Below are positions 1 to 7,311 of a stretch of 10,790 nucleotides of DNA, piece by piece. How positions within the stretch are numbered: the stretch's first letter is position 1; every line of letters starts with the position of its first letter. The stretch lies in the NCBI GenBank assembly GCA_021820785.1, contig JAKADE010000062.1, forward strand, positions 1-10,790. The letters run 5' to 3'. The notes below the pieces were generated by a model. That model searched no databases. It saw only the letters and a list, made by a program, of their open reading frames with translations, and was not told the DNA's origin. Source of the stretch: Pseudomonadota bacterium. Its GTDB lineage: Bacteria; Pseudomonadota; Gammaproteobacteria; Steroidobacterales; Steroidobacteraceae. The position numbers were made by a program, and so were the translations under genes.

Positions 1-1616
1 GCCGTCACCAGGTAGATCCCGGGCAGCGTCTCGTCGATCTCCACGCGGTTGGCCGGATCCTGGCGTGGCGTGCGCATGATTTCCAGGTTCAGGATGATCA
101 CCCGCTCGTGCACCACGCGGTTGTATTCGAGGTTGCGGATCAGCGCCGAGGGCACGAGGTCCGGCGTGCTGGCGAGGAACACCCCGGTGCCGGCGACCCG
201 GTGAACGCTCGCGAGCAGATTGGGCAGCTCGCTGCGCGGGATCGCCTGGCGCGCCAGCGCCGCGCGCAGCTCGAGCCGCCCGCTGCGCCACGTGACGAAC
301 ACGCCGAACAGCACGACCGCGAGCGCCAGCGGGATCCAGCCGCCGTTCGGCACCTTGGTCATGTTGCCGACGAAAAATACGCTGTCCACCACGAACAACA
401 GTCCAAACACCACGCTGACCGACCACTTCGGCCAGTTCCACTGCTGCAGGGCCACGAACGCGCCGAGCACGGTGGTGATCAGCATGGTGCCGACGACCGC
501 CGAGCCGTATGCGGCCGACAGCGCGTTCGAGGACTGGAATCCCACGACGAAGGCGATCACCGCCGCGCACACCAGCCAGTTGACCGCCGGCACGTAGATC
601 TGTCCGAGCTCGGTGTCCGAGGTCTGCAGCACGCGGATGCGCGGCAGCAGATCGAGCTGCACGGCCTGGCGGGCCATCGAGAACGCTCCGGAAATCACGG
701 CCTGCGAGGCGATGACGCTGGCCGCGGTCGCCAGGATCACCATCCACGGCAGCGCCGTCGGGGAGACCATGTAGTACAGCGTGAGCGGAATGTAGTGTCC
801 GTGGGCGAGCTGCAGTGCGCCTTGCCCGAAGTAGTTGATGAGGAGCGCCGGCCAGATGAGGAAGTACCACGCGATGCGGACCGGTTCCTTGCCGAAGTGG
901 CCCATGTCCGCGTACAGCGCTTCCCCGCCGGTGAGGCACAGGAACACCGCGCCGATCACCGCAAGCGCCACGCCCGGGCGGTGTACCAGCAGCTCCACCC
1001 CGTAGATCGGGTTGATGGCGTAGAGCACCACTGGATCGGCACGGATCGCATTGATGCCGGTCGCGGCGAGCACCAGGAACCACACGATCATCACCGGGCC
1101 GAACAGCGCGCCGACCCGCGCGGTGCCACGCCGCTGGTAGGCGAACAGGCCGATGATCACCCCTAGGGTGAGCGGCACCACGGCGTGCTGCAGGTCCGGG
1201 CTCAGCACTTCGAGGCCTTCCGCGGCGCTGAGCACCGTGATCGCCGGGGTGATCAGCGAATCGCAGAAGAAGAACGCCGTGCCGGCGAGCGCCAGGCTCA
1301 CGATGATGCGCGCCCAGAGACTGCCGGCAACGCTGTTGCGTTGCGCCAGGGCGAACATCGCGAGGATCCCGCCCTCGCCCTCGTTGTCCGCACGCATGAT
1401 GATGGTGATGTACTTGACGGTGACCGAGATGGTCAGCGCCCAGAGAATCAACGACAGTGAGCCGAGCACGGCCAGATGGTCGAAGTGCCCGGCCTCGGTG
1501 AGCGTCTCCTCGAGGGCATAGAGCGGACTGGTGCCGATGTCGCCGTAGACGATGCCGGTGGCCCCGATCACCGCCGCGAGCGTCCAGCCGCGCGTTTGCC
1601 CCGAGTGAGCGCTCAC
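1..1616 (-). CDS. kup: Kup-family low-affinity potassium transporter (C-terminus cut by window edge)
   Basis: This is an inner-membrane K+ uptake protein of the KUP/HAK/KT family, thought to work as a K+/H+ symporter. The visible 538 residues contain the TM1 signature GDIGTSPLYA (about 26-35, with its membrane Asp), RADNEGEGG after the early helices, and GGEALYADMGHFGK with Glu232, all family hallmarks. Many hydrophobic segments follow, consistent with about 12 membrane helices. E. coli Kup has 622 residues, so roughly 80-90 residues of the cytoplasmic C-terminal part lie beyond position 1. The start is GTG at 1616-1614; the first 20 residues lead directly into TM1, and the only nearby ATG (1621-1619) hits a stop after two codons. 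It begins 4 bases after the SET gene's stop with no strong ribosome site, so translation is probably coupled to the upstream gene. The family call is secure; the GTG start is likely but not proven. Confidence 0.95.
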   Translation of the reverse strand, partial: MSAHSGQTRGWTLAAVIGATGIVYGDIGTSPLYALEETLTEAGHFDHLAVLGSLSLILWALTISVTVKYITIIMRADNEGEGGILAMFALAQRNSVAGSLWARIIVSLALAGTAFFFCDSLITPAITVLSAAEGLEVLSPDLQHAVVPLTLGVIIGLFAYQRRGTARVGALFGPVMIVWFLVLAATGINAIRADPVVLYAINPIYGVELLVHRPGVALAVIGAVFLCLTGGEALYADMGHFGKEPVRIAWYFLIWPALLINYFGQGALQLAHGHYIPLTLYYMVSPTALPWMVILATAASVIASQAVISGAFSMARQAVQLDLLPRIRVLQTSDTELGQIYVPAVNWLVCAAVIAFVVGFQSSNALSAAYGSAVVGTMLITTVLGAFVALQQWNWPKWSVSVVFGLLFVVDSVFFVGNMTKVPNGGWIPLALAVVLFGVFVTWRSGRLELRAALARQAIPRSELPNLLASVHRVAGTGVFLASTPDLVPSALIRNLEYNRVVHERVIILNLEIMRTPRQDPANRVEIDETLPGIYLVT

Positions 1617-1620
1617 CGCA

Positions 1621-2253
1621 TCACCGCGCCGTGGTTCGAGTGCGCCGGGTCTTGCGCACCGCGCGGCGCGGAGGGCTCTTGGCCGCACTCGCGCGCTCGG
1701 TGCGCTTCTTCTTCTTCTTCGCCGGCGCACGTTTGGTCTTCGCGCCGGCCCGCACCGCGGCCGGTGCGGGCCGTGCCGGCTTTCGCTTCGCCGGCCAGAG
1801 CATGGTGCCGCGGCAGTTCGGTGCGCCGCAGCGGCAGGCGTAGATCTCATCGACGTCCGGCGGATCGTCGGGCGAGCGTCCGAGCTGGTAGTCGTAGTTG
1901 AGCTCTTCGCCCGGCTCGATGGTGCGGATCGCCTCGATGAACACGCGCTTGCCTTCGATCACCGCCTCGCAGTTCGGGTCGCAGCAATGGTTCATGTAGC
2001 GGGCGTCGTTGCCGCCCACGCCGGCGTCGATCACGGTGCGCGAATCGAGGATGAACAGGAACGTGTGGTTGTCCCGCTCGTCGCGGTCCTCGTAGCGGCG
2101 ATCCGCCTCCTCGTGCGAAACGTGCTCGCCGAGATACTCGGTCACGCGGGTGCCCTTGCGGATGCGCCGCAGCGCGAATGCGCCGCGGCCGTGCACGCGC
2201 GAGCGGCGGACTTTGAAATAAGGCGTGCCGCGCGCCGCGGTTTTGCCAGTCAT
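1621..2253 (-). CDS. SET-domain protein-lysine methyltransferase with H1-like basic tail
   Basis: This 210-residue protein is a predicted S-adenosylmethionine-dependent lysine methyltransferase; the substrate is unknown. Visible SET motifs, in order: HGRGAFALRRIRKG (about 21-34, cofactor loop), ARYMNHCCDPNC (84-95, the RFxNHSCxPNC motif), ELNYDY (117-122, with the catalytic Tyr) and a post-SET segment CRCGAPNCRG (140-149). Cys95, Cys140, Cys142 and Cys147 are placed to bind the post-SET zinc. From about residue 153 the protein becomes a 58-residue Lys/Arg/Ala/Pro tail with a run of five Lys, resembling histone H1 or bacterial H1-like nucleoid proteins. The ATG at 2253 was chosen because GGGAG lies 7 bases upstream and the SET fold starts soon after; the frame stays open further upstream only as a shadow of thyA. 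No signal peptide is visible. The gene sits 11 bases after thyA and 4 before kup. Enzyme class is well supported; binding of the tail to DNA, RNA or the ribosome is inference. Confidence 0.9.
   Translation of the reverse strand: MTGKTAARGTPYFKVRRSRVHGRGAFALRRIRKGTRVTEYLGEHVSHEEADRRYEDRDERDNHTFLFILDSRTVIDAGVGGNDARYMNHCCDPNCEAVIEGKRVFIEAIRTIEPGEELNYDYQLGRSPDDPPDVDEIYACRCGAPNCRGTMLWPAKRKPARPAPAAVRAGAKTKRAPAKKKKKRTERASAAKSPPRRAVRKTRRTRTTAR
1705..1720. repeat. CTT trinucleotide tract (five units)
   Basis: Five perfect CTT units plus one C on the plus strand read as AAG/GAA repeats on the coding strand and encode the poly-Lys run in the tail of the SET protein. It is the only simple-repeat tract of this kind I see in the window. 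Whole-unit slippage would change the Lys count without breaking the frame. Confidence 0.85.
1746..1773. repeat. 11-bp perfect inverted repeat inside the SET gene tail
   Basis: The arms CGGCCCGCACC (1746-1756) and GGTGCGGGCCG (1763-1773) are exact reverse complements around a 6-base GC loop. They lie in codons for the Pro/Ala/Arg-rich tail. There is no U-tract, so it is not a classic intrinsic terminator. It may be a by-product of GC-rich Pro/Ala/Gly codons. Confidence 0.6.
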
Positions 2254-2260
2254 GCTCAGA

Positions 2261-2265
2261 CTCCC
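2261..2265 (-). promoter_or_regulatory. Ribosome binding site of the SET gene
   Basis: On the minus strand GGGAG lies 7 bases before the ATG at 2253 and its first G is the last base of the thyA stop codon (TAGGGAG). This decides the SET start in favour of 2253 and suggests that ribosomes finishing thyA can restart on the SET gene. Confidence 0.65.
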
Positions 2266-3059
2266 TAGACGGCCACCGGCGCTGCGATGGCCGGGTGGTG
2301 TTGATAGTTCAGAAACTCGAAGTCCTCGAGCCGGTAGTCGAACAGACTCGGTGGCCGGCGCGCGATGCGCAGCTGCGGCGGCGGGAACGGCTCGCGCGTC
2401 AGTTGCAGTCGCGCCTGCTCGAGGTGGTTGGTGTACAGGTGGCAGTCCCCGCCCGTCCAGATGAACTCCCCGGGGGCGAGGTCGCACTGCTGCGCGACCA
2501 TGTGGGTCAGCAGCGCATAGCTGGCGATGTTGAATGGCACACCGAGGAACACATCGGCGCTGCGCTGGTAGAGCTGGCAGGAGAGCTTCCCGGCGGCGAC
2601 GTAGAACTGGAACAGTGCGTGACAGGGCATCAGGCGCATCTGCGGCAGGTCCGCGACGTTCCAGGCGCTGACGATGATGCGGCGCGAGTCCGGGTCGCGC
2701 CGGATCAGCTCGATCGCCGCGCTGATCTGGTCGATGGTGCGCCCGTTGGCCGCCGTCCAGGCCCGCCACTGCTTGCCGTACACCGGGCCGAGCTCGCCGT
2801 GCTCGTCCGCCCACTCGTCCCAGATGCTCACGCCCTGCTCGCGCAGCCAGCGCACGTTGGTGTCCCCGCGCAGGAACCACAGCAGCTCGCAGATCACCGA
2901 GCGCGTGTGCACCCGCTTGGTGGTGACCAGGGGGAACCCTTGCGCCAGGTCGAAGCGCAGCTGCTCCCCGAAGCACGAGAGCGTCCCGGTGCCGGTGCGA
3001 TCAGTCTTCGGCGTCCCGCGCTCGAGGATGCGGCGCATCAGGTCGAGATACGGGCGCAT
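2265..3059 (-). CDS. thyA: Thymidylate synthase
   Basis: Converts dUMP to dTMP in the cytoplasm, using 5,10-methylenetetrahydrofolate as both carbon donor and reductant. The 264-residue length equals E. coli ThyA and the numbering coincides: Arg21 in the phosphate loop, Glu58, Trp80, Arg126-Arg127 reaching across the dimer, nucleophile Cys146 in [12 protein letters not shown], Asp169 and Asn177 ([15 protein letters not shown]), His207 and Tyr209 (DCHLYTNH), and the C-terminal APVAV that closes the active site. All key residues are intact, so it should be an active homodimer. The start is ATG at 3059, 6 bases after the lgt stop, without a strong Shine-Dalgarno sequence. The lgt-thyA pairing is common in gammaproteobacteria. 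Dihydrofolate reductase, needed to recycle the dihydrofolate product, is not in this window; the next gene downstream encodes a SET-domain protein. Confidence 0.98.
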   Translation of the reverse strand: MRPYLDLMRRILERGTPKTDRTGTGTLSCFGEQLRFDLAQGFPLVTTKRVHTRSVICELLWFLRGDTNVRWLREQGVSIWDEWADEHGELGPVYGKQWRAWTAANGRTIDQISAAIELIRRDPDSRRIIVSAWNVADLPQMRLMPCHALFQFYVAAGKLSCQLYQRSADVFLGVPFNIASYALLTHMVAQQCDLAPGEFIWTGGDCHLYTNHLEQARLQLTREPFPPPQLRIARRPPSLFDYRLEDFEFLNYQHHPAIAAPVAV

Positions 3060-3065
3060 CGCGGC

Positions 3066-3875
3066 TCAGCGCGCGGCGGCGGGGAGGAAGTTGCCCGAAG
3101 TCCTGCGCGCCTGATAGGCGTAGATCATCAGACCGGCGCCGATCACGATCATGGGGAAGGAGAGCACCTGTCCCATGGTCACCCAGCCCCAGGCAAGGTA
3201 GCCGAGCTGCGGATCCGGCAGGCGCACGAACTCCACGAGGAAGCGGAACAGGCCGTACAGCAGCAGGAACAGCCCCGAGGCCGCCAGACGCGGTTTGGGC
3301 TTGGCGGTGAAGGTCCACATCACCGTCAGCAGCACGATGCCTTCGAAGAAGGCCTCGTACAGCTGCGAGGGCTGCAGCACCTGGCCGTGGTAGAGAAAGC
3401 CCCACGGCAGGGTCGTCGGCTTGCCCCACAGCTCGCCGTTGATGAAATTGCCGATCCGCCCGAAGAACAGGCCGAGCGGCGGCAGCGGCGCGGTGAAATC
3501 GAATACATCGGCGGCATTGCGCTTGCGGCGCATCGCGAAGATCGTCATCGCGAGGATGACCCCGAGCAGTCCGCCGTGGAAGGACATGCCCCCGTCCCAT
3601 ACCTCGATCGGGTACCACGGGTTGTGCGCCGTCCAGAACGTCATGCCGTAGAAGAGCACGTAGCCGATGCGCCCGCCGAGGATGACCCCGAGCATGCAGT
3701 AGAAAATCAGGTCATCGACGTCGACGGCCTTCCAGGTCGACTCGGCACGCGAGGCGCGGTAGCGGGCCATGCCCCACGCGCCGGTGAAGCCGAGCAGATA
3801 CATGATTCCGTACCAGTGGACCTTCAGCGGGCCGAGCCGGAACGCGATCGGATTGATGTCGGGGTACTTGATCAT
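3066..3875 (-). CDS. lgt: Prolipoprotein diacylglyceryl transferase
   Basis: Integral inner-membrane enzyme that moves a diacylglyceryl group from phosphatidylglycerol to the lipobox Cys of prolipoproteins, the first step of lipoprotein maturation. The 269-residue product shows hydrophobic segments consistent with seven membrane helices, HWYGIMYLLGF near the N-terminus (His20-Tyr22), GGRIGYVLFYG (67-77), SFHGG with His100 (equivalent to essential His103 of E. coli), and the signature GRIGNFINGE (139-148) with Arg140, Asn143 and Glu148. The later motif reads LQPSQLYEA where many homologues have RHPSQLYE. The protein is somewhat shorter than E. coli Lgt (291). ATG at 3875 was chosen because the reading begins with the typical MIKYPDINPIAF; extending upstream would run into the rlmI-like gene in another frame. 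It lies 11 bases after that gene and 6 before thyA, with only a weak ribosome site. Confidence 0.97.
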   Translation of the reverse strand: MIKYPDINPIAFRLGPLKVHWYGIMYLLGFTGAWGMARYRASRAESTWKAVDVDDLIFYCMLGVILGGRIGYVLFYGMTFWTAHNPWYPIEVWDGGMSFHGGLLGVILAMTIFAMRRKRNAADVFDFTAPLPPLGLFFGRIGNFINGELWGKPTTLPWGFLYHGQVLQPSQLYEAFFEGIVLLTVMWTFTAKPKPRLAASGLFLLLYGLFRFLVEFVRLPDPQLGYLAWGWVTMGQVLSFPMIVIGAGLMIYAYQARRTSGNFLPAAAR

Positions 3876-3886
3876 GGCGGTGCAGT

Positions 3887-5134
3887 TTAGCCGACCTGGC
3901 CGTCGATGCGGCAGAAGAACGCCTTCAGGTAGCGGGACTCGGGGATTGCGGGGTGGATCGGATGGTCGGGCGACTGGCCGCCCGCCTCGAGAACCTGCGC
4001 CTCCCGCCCGGTGTGCCGCGCCGCGGCCTGCACGGTCTCGAGCAGCGCCGCCTCTGTCAGATGGTACGAGCAGGAGCACGAGACCAGCAGGCCCTCCTCG
4101 GCGAGCACCCCGAGGGCGAGCTGGTTGAGCTTGCGGTAGGCCGCCTGGCCGCGCGGCAGATCCTTCTTGCGCTTGATGAAGGCCGGCGGATCGAGCACCA
4201 CGACATCGAAGCGCTCGCCGCGCTCACGCAATGCCGTGAGCGCGTCGAACGCGTCCGCGCGCAGCGTCTGCACGCTCAGGCCGTTGGCCTGGGCATTGCG
4301 CTCGACGAACTCCAGCGCATGCTCCGAGGCATCGACGCAGACTGCGCTCGAGGCCCCTGCGGCCAGCGCCGTCACGCTCCATGCCCCGACGTAGCCGCAC
4401 ACGTCCAGCACCCGCGCCCCGGGCACCAGATAGCGGGCGAGCCGGGCCCGGTTGGCGCACTGGTCGTAGAACCAGCCGGTCTTCTGTCCGGTGGCGAGCG
4501 GCGTGGTGAACGTCAGCCCCGCTTCGCGCACGCTCAGCTGCTCCGGAACGCTGCCGAAGGCCGTCTCGGCCGTGCGCGGCAGGGCCTCGAGCGCCCGCGC
4601 ACCGGAGTCGTTTTTCCAGAACAGTCCCGCCGGTGCGAGCTGCTCGCGTACCACCGCCTCGAGCGTGCCGCGCAGCGCCTCCATCCCGACCGTGGCGATC
4701 TGGCCGACCAGCACGTCGCCGAAGCGGTCGAGAACGAGGCCGGGCAGGCCGTCGGACTCGCCAAAGACCAGTCGGTAATACGGCTCGCGGTACAGCCGCT
4801 CGCGCAGCCGCAGCGCGCTGCGCAGGCGCGCCTCGATGAGCGATGCATCGATCGGGCGGCCCGGGTCGCGGCTCATGATCCGTGCGCAGATGAGCGCGTG
4901 CGGATTGACGTACGCGTGGCCCAGGAACTGGCCGCGATGCGACTCGACCCGGGCGTGTGCCCCGGGGGCGAAGGCGCGCAGCGGCGTCTCGTCGGCAACC
5001 TCGTTGCTGAACACCCACGGGTGCCCGGCCACGATGCGCCGCTCCTCCCCACGCTTGAGGCGCAGCGTGGCGGACGGGGCGTGCAGCGGATCGGCGAGGG
5101 TGTCGGTCAAGGGGAGGGCCGGGGGGTGGTGCAA
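3887..5134 (-). CDS. rlmI: RlmI-like class I rRNA (cytosine-C5) methyltransferase
   Basis: Predicted cytoplasmic SAM-dependent methyltransferase; E. coli RlmI makes m5C1962 in 23S rRNA. The 415-residue product has an N-terminal PUA-type RNA-binding segment ([21 protein letters not shown], about 25-45), a central RlmI-type domain ([20 protein letters not shown]), then a Rossmann methyltransferase: [11 protein letters not shown], motif [13 protein letters not shown], motif IV DPPAF and SCSCSYH near the C-terminus. The start is uncertain: no ATG precedes the PUA domain. TTG at 5134 is used here; TTG at 5110 is the alternative, and neither has a clear Shine-Dalgarno sequence. The GTG after the strong GGGGAGGAG would delete part of the PUA domain. 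It is the first gene of the minus-strand row. Family membership is firm; the exact target base is inferred from homology, and a related RlmO-type specificity is possible. Confidence 0.88.
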   Translation of the reverse strand: MHHPPALPLTDTLADPLHAPSATLRLKRGEERRIVAGHPWVFSNEVADETPLRAFAPGAHARVESHRGQFLGHAYVNPHALICARIMSRDPGRPIDASLIEARLRSALRLRERLYREPYYRLVFGESDGLPGLVLDRFGDVLVGQIATVGMEALRGTLEAVVREQLAPAGLFWKNDSGARALEALPRTAETAFGSVPEQLSVREAGLTFTTPLATGQKTGWFYDQCANRARLARYLVPGARVLDVCGYVGAWSVTALAAGASSAVCVDASEHALEFVERNAQANGLSVQTLRADAFDALTALRERGERFDVVVLDPPAFIKRKKDLPRGQAAYRKLNQLALGVLAEEGLLVSCSCSYHLTEAALLETVQAAARHTGREAQVLEAGGQSPDHPIHPAIPESRYLKAFFCRIDGQVG

Positions 5135-5225
5135 AAGGGGGCGGCAGTATACAGGTGCCCGCGCCGCGCCGCGCGGTATGCTGGCGACCCCTCACTGGTC
5201 CGCCGGGTGCACCCGCGGGAGTCTC
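5135..5225. promoter_or_regulatory. Divergent promoter region between rlmI-like gene and DUF255 gene
   Basis: This 91-base spacer separates two divergently transcribed genes, so it should hold promoters for both. On the minus strand TATACT (5151-5146) matches a sigma70 -10 box at five of six positions, but I find no good -35 box, and its predicted transcript would begin only a few bases before the TTG at 5134. On the plus strand TATGCT (5177-5182) is a weak -10 candidate. A 12-base palindrome, CGGGTGCACCCG (5204-5215), lies just ahead of the ribosome site of the plus-strand gene and could be an operator or a short hairpin. Confidence 0.4.
5217..5221 (+). promoter_or_regulatory. Ribosome binding site of the DUF255 gene
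   Basis: GGGAG lies 4 bases before the ATG at 5226. The spacing is slightly short but this supports 5226 as the start, and the conserved DUF255 sequence begins about 15 residues later. Confidence 0.6.
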
Positions 5226-7310
5226 ATGGACAGCCGACACCTGAATGCGGACGGCACGCCGCGCTACACCAATCGCCTGATCACCCAGGCGAGCCCCTAC
5301 CTGCGCCAGCACGCGCACAACCCGGTCGACTGGTATCCCTGGGGGGAGGAGGCGTTCCAGCGCGCCCGTGACCTGAACCGCCCGGTGCACCTGAGTATCG
5401 GCTACGCCGCCTGTCACTGGTGCCACGTGCTGGCCGCGGAGAGCTTCGAGGACGAGGCGACCGCCGCGCTCCTGAACGAGCAGTTCGTGAACATCAAGGT
5501 CGATCGCGAGGAGCGTCCCGACGTCGACCGGATCTACCAGATCGCCCAGCAGATGCTCACGCACGGACCGGGCGGCTGGCCGCTGACGATGTTTCTCACC
5601 GCCGAGCGGCTGCCGTTCTTCGGCGGCACGTATTTTCCGCCCGAGCCGCGCCACGGGCTGCCGGGCTTCCCGGATCTGCTGCGGCGCGTCGCGCAGTACT
5701 ACGCGGCGCACCGCGAGACGCTCGACGGGCAGCGCGCGGCGCTCGAGGCAGCCTTCGCGAGCATCGATCCACCGGCGGCGCAGGCGGATCTCGTGCTCGG
5801 CGCCGAGCCGCTCGAGGCGGCGCGCGCGGGGCTCGAGCGCAGCTTCGATGCGCGCTGGGGCGGCTTCGGCGGCGCACCGAAGTTCCCCCATCCGAGCTCG
5901 ATCGAGCGGCTGCTGCGCCACTGGCGCGCCAGCGCGCAGCACGAACCGCCGGACCTGAAGGCGCTGTACATGGCGGGGCTGACGCTCACGCGCATGGCCG
6001 AGGGCGGGATCCACGATGCGCTCGGCGGCGGCTTCTGCCGCTACTCGGTCGATGAGCGCTGGCACATTCCGCACTTCGAGAAGATGCTCTACGACAACGC
6101 TTGGCTGCTCGGCGTGTACGCCGATGCGTACACCGCGAGCGGCGATGAGTTGTATGCCGCGGTGGCGCGCGACACCGGGGAGTGGATGCGCCGGGAGATG
6201 CAGTCGCCCGAGGGCGGCTTTTACGCCAGTCTCGATGCCGATTCGGACGGCCACGAGGGCAGTTACTACGTCTGGGATCGCGAGCAGGTACGCGCCACGC
6301 TCGAGGCCGAGGAATACGCCGCGTTCGCACCGTACTACGGTCTCGATCAGCCGCCGAATTTCGAGGGTCGCTGGCATCTGTACGTGGCGCGAGCGGCCGG
6401 GCCGCTCGCCACCGAGCTCGGCCTCGAGCCGGCGCAACTCGCCGAGCGGCTCGAGCGCGCCCGCGGGAAGCTGCTCGCGGTGCGCGAGCGGCGTACGCGA
6501 CCGGCGCGCGACGAGAAGATCCTGACCGCGTGGAACGGGCTGGCCATCTCGGGTCTGGCACGCGCCGCGCGCGCGCTCGGGTGTGCGGGCCTGGAGGAAT
6601 CCGCGGACCGCGCCCTGCAGTTCGCACAGCGCACGCTCTGGCACGAGGGACGGCTCGCGGCCACCGCCAGCGGCGGCGGGGCACGGCTCAATGCCTATCT
6701 CGACGACTACGTATTTCTCGCCGACGGAGTGCTCGAACTGCAGCAGCTGCGGCTGCGCCCGCAGGAGCTGCGCTTCGCGTGCGAGCTGATGGACGTCGTG
6801 CTGGCGCATTTCGCTGCCGGCGAGGGCGGGTTCTTCTTCACCTCGGACGATCACGAGCCGCTGCTGCACCGCATGCGTACGTTCGCCGACGAGGCGTTGC
6901 CCGCGGGCAATGCCGTGGCCGCCCGGGTGCTGCTGCGGCTGGGGTATCTGCTCGGTGAGCCGCGCTACCTGCGGGCCGCCGAGGACATCGTGCGCGCCGG
7001 CTGGGCGCCGCTGGCGCACCACCCGCAATCGCATGCGACGCTGCTCAATGCGCTGGAGGAACTGCTCGATCCGCCGGAGATCGTGATCCTGCGCGGCGAC
7101 GCGGAAACCCTGCGCAGCTGGCAGCACGAGCTGTCCCGCCTGTACGCGCCGCGGCGCATGGTGCTCGCTGCGGCCGATGCGGCCGACCTGCCGCCGGCCA
7201 TCGCCGCGAAACCTGCACGCGGCGCTGCCGCGGCTTACGTCTGCCGCGGCAGCGTGTGCAGCGAACCGATCGACACCCTCGGGGCGCTCGCCGAGGCGCT
7301 GCGCGCCTGA
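5226..7310 (+). CDS. DUF255 thioredoxin-domain protein (YyaL/SPATA20 family)
   Basis: A 694-residue cytoplasmic protein of a family found from bacteria to humans (B. subtilis YyaL, human SPATA20) whose reaction is not established. The N-terminal DUF255 region (about 16-140) has a thioredoxin-like fold: [22 protein letters not shown], the CHWC redox-type motif at 63-66 followed by [30 protein letters not shown] and [10 protein letters not shown]. The rest resembles the alpha/alpha six-hairpin barrels of glycan-processing enzymes, with [19 protein letters not shown] and KMLYDNAW near 267-292, [19 protein letters not shown], and [14 protein letters not shown]. The C-terminus keeps the paired-Cys pattern [12 protein letters not shown]. 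No signal peptide is visible. Full length and all family motifs are intact. It is a single gene running towards putA. A redox, chaperone-like or sugar-modifying role would be speculation. Confidence 0.93.
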   Translation: MDSRHLNADGTPRYTNRLITQASPYLRQHAHNPVDWYPWGEEAFQRARDLNRPVHLSIGYAACHWCHVLAAESFEDEATAALLNEQFVNIKVDREERPDVDRIYQIAQQMLTHGPGGWPLTMFLTAERLPFFGGTYFPPEPRHGLPGFPDLLRRVAQYYAAHRETLDGQRAALEAAFASIDPPAAQADLVLGAEPLEAARAGLERSFDARWGGFGGAPKFPHPSSIERLLRHWRASAQHEPPDLKALYMAGLTLTRMAEGGIHDALGGGFCRYSVDERWHIPHFEKMLYDNAWLLGVYADAYTASGDELYAAVARDTGEWMRREMQSPEGGFYASLDADSDGHEGSYYVWDREQVRATLEAEEYAAFAPYYGLDQPPNFEGRWHLYVARAAGPLATELGLEPAQLAERLERARGKLLAVRERRTRPARDEKILTAWNGLAISGLARAARALGCAGLEESADRALQFAQRTLWHEGRLAATASGGGARLNAYLDDYVFLADGVLELQQLRLRPQELRFACELMDVVLAHFAAGEGGFFFTSDDHEPLLHRMRTFADEALPAGNAVAARVLLRLGYLLGEPRYLRAAEDIVRAGWAPLAHHPQSHATLLNALEELLDPPEIVILRGDAETLRSWQHELSRLYAPRRMVLAAADAADLPPAIAAKPARGAAAAYVCRGSVCSEPIDTLGALAEALRA
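7223..7254. repeat. 12-bp perfect inverted repeat near the 3' end of the DUF255 gene
   Basis: The arms CGCTGCCGCGGC (7223-7234) and GCCGCGGCAGCG (7243-7254) are exact reverse complements around the 8-base loop TTACGTCT. The repeat lies inside the last codons of the DUF255 gene, 57 bases beyond the end of the putA reading frame in putA's direction of transcription. It lacks a U-tract. It could slow or process transcripts of either convergent gene, or simply reflect Ala/Arg/Gly codons. Confidence 0.55.
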
Positions 7311-7311
7311 G

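Noticed and set aside
108..1166. A 352-codon plus-strand open frame antisense to kup, rich in His, Arg, Asp and Glu.
   Set aside because: The composition is what antisense reading of GC-rich membrane-protein codons gives; Kup motifs on the other strand are unambiguous.
1621..2976. Extension of the SET frame to 451 codons, overlapping thyA.
   Set aside because: The added residues are an out-of-frame reading of thyA; the GGGAG site and ATG at 2253 give a normal start just before the SET domain.
2295..3890. A 531-codon plus-strand open frame antisense to thyA and lgt.
   Set aside because: Both antisense genes are intact and recognisable; the plus-strand translation is low-complexity and compositional, so it is a shadow.
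4224..7127. A 967-codon open frame on the minus strand running from the rlmI-like gene across the divergent spacer and antisense through the DUF255 gene.
   Set aside because: It crosses a gene boundary and a promoter region, its Arg/Ala/Gln/Pro-rich translation shows no domain, and the real genes in the other frames have complete family motifs. GC-rich third positions remove stops from shadow frames.
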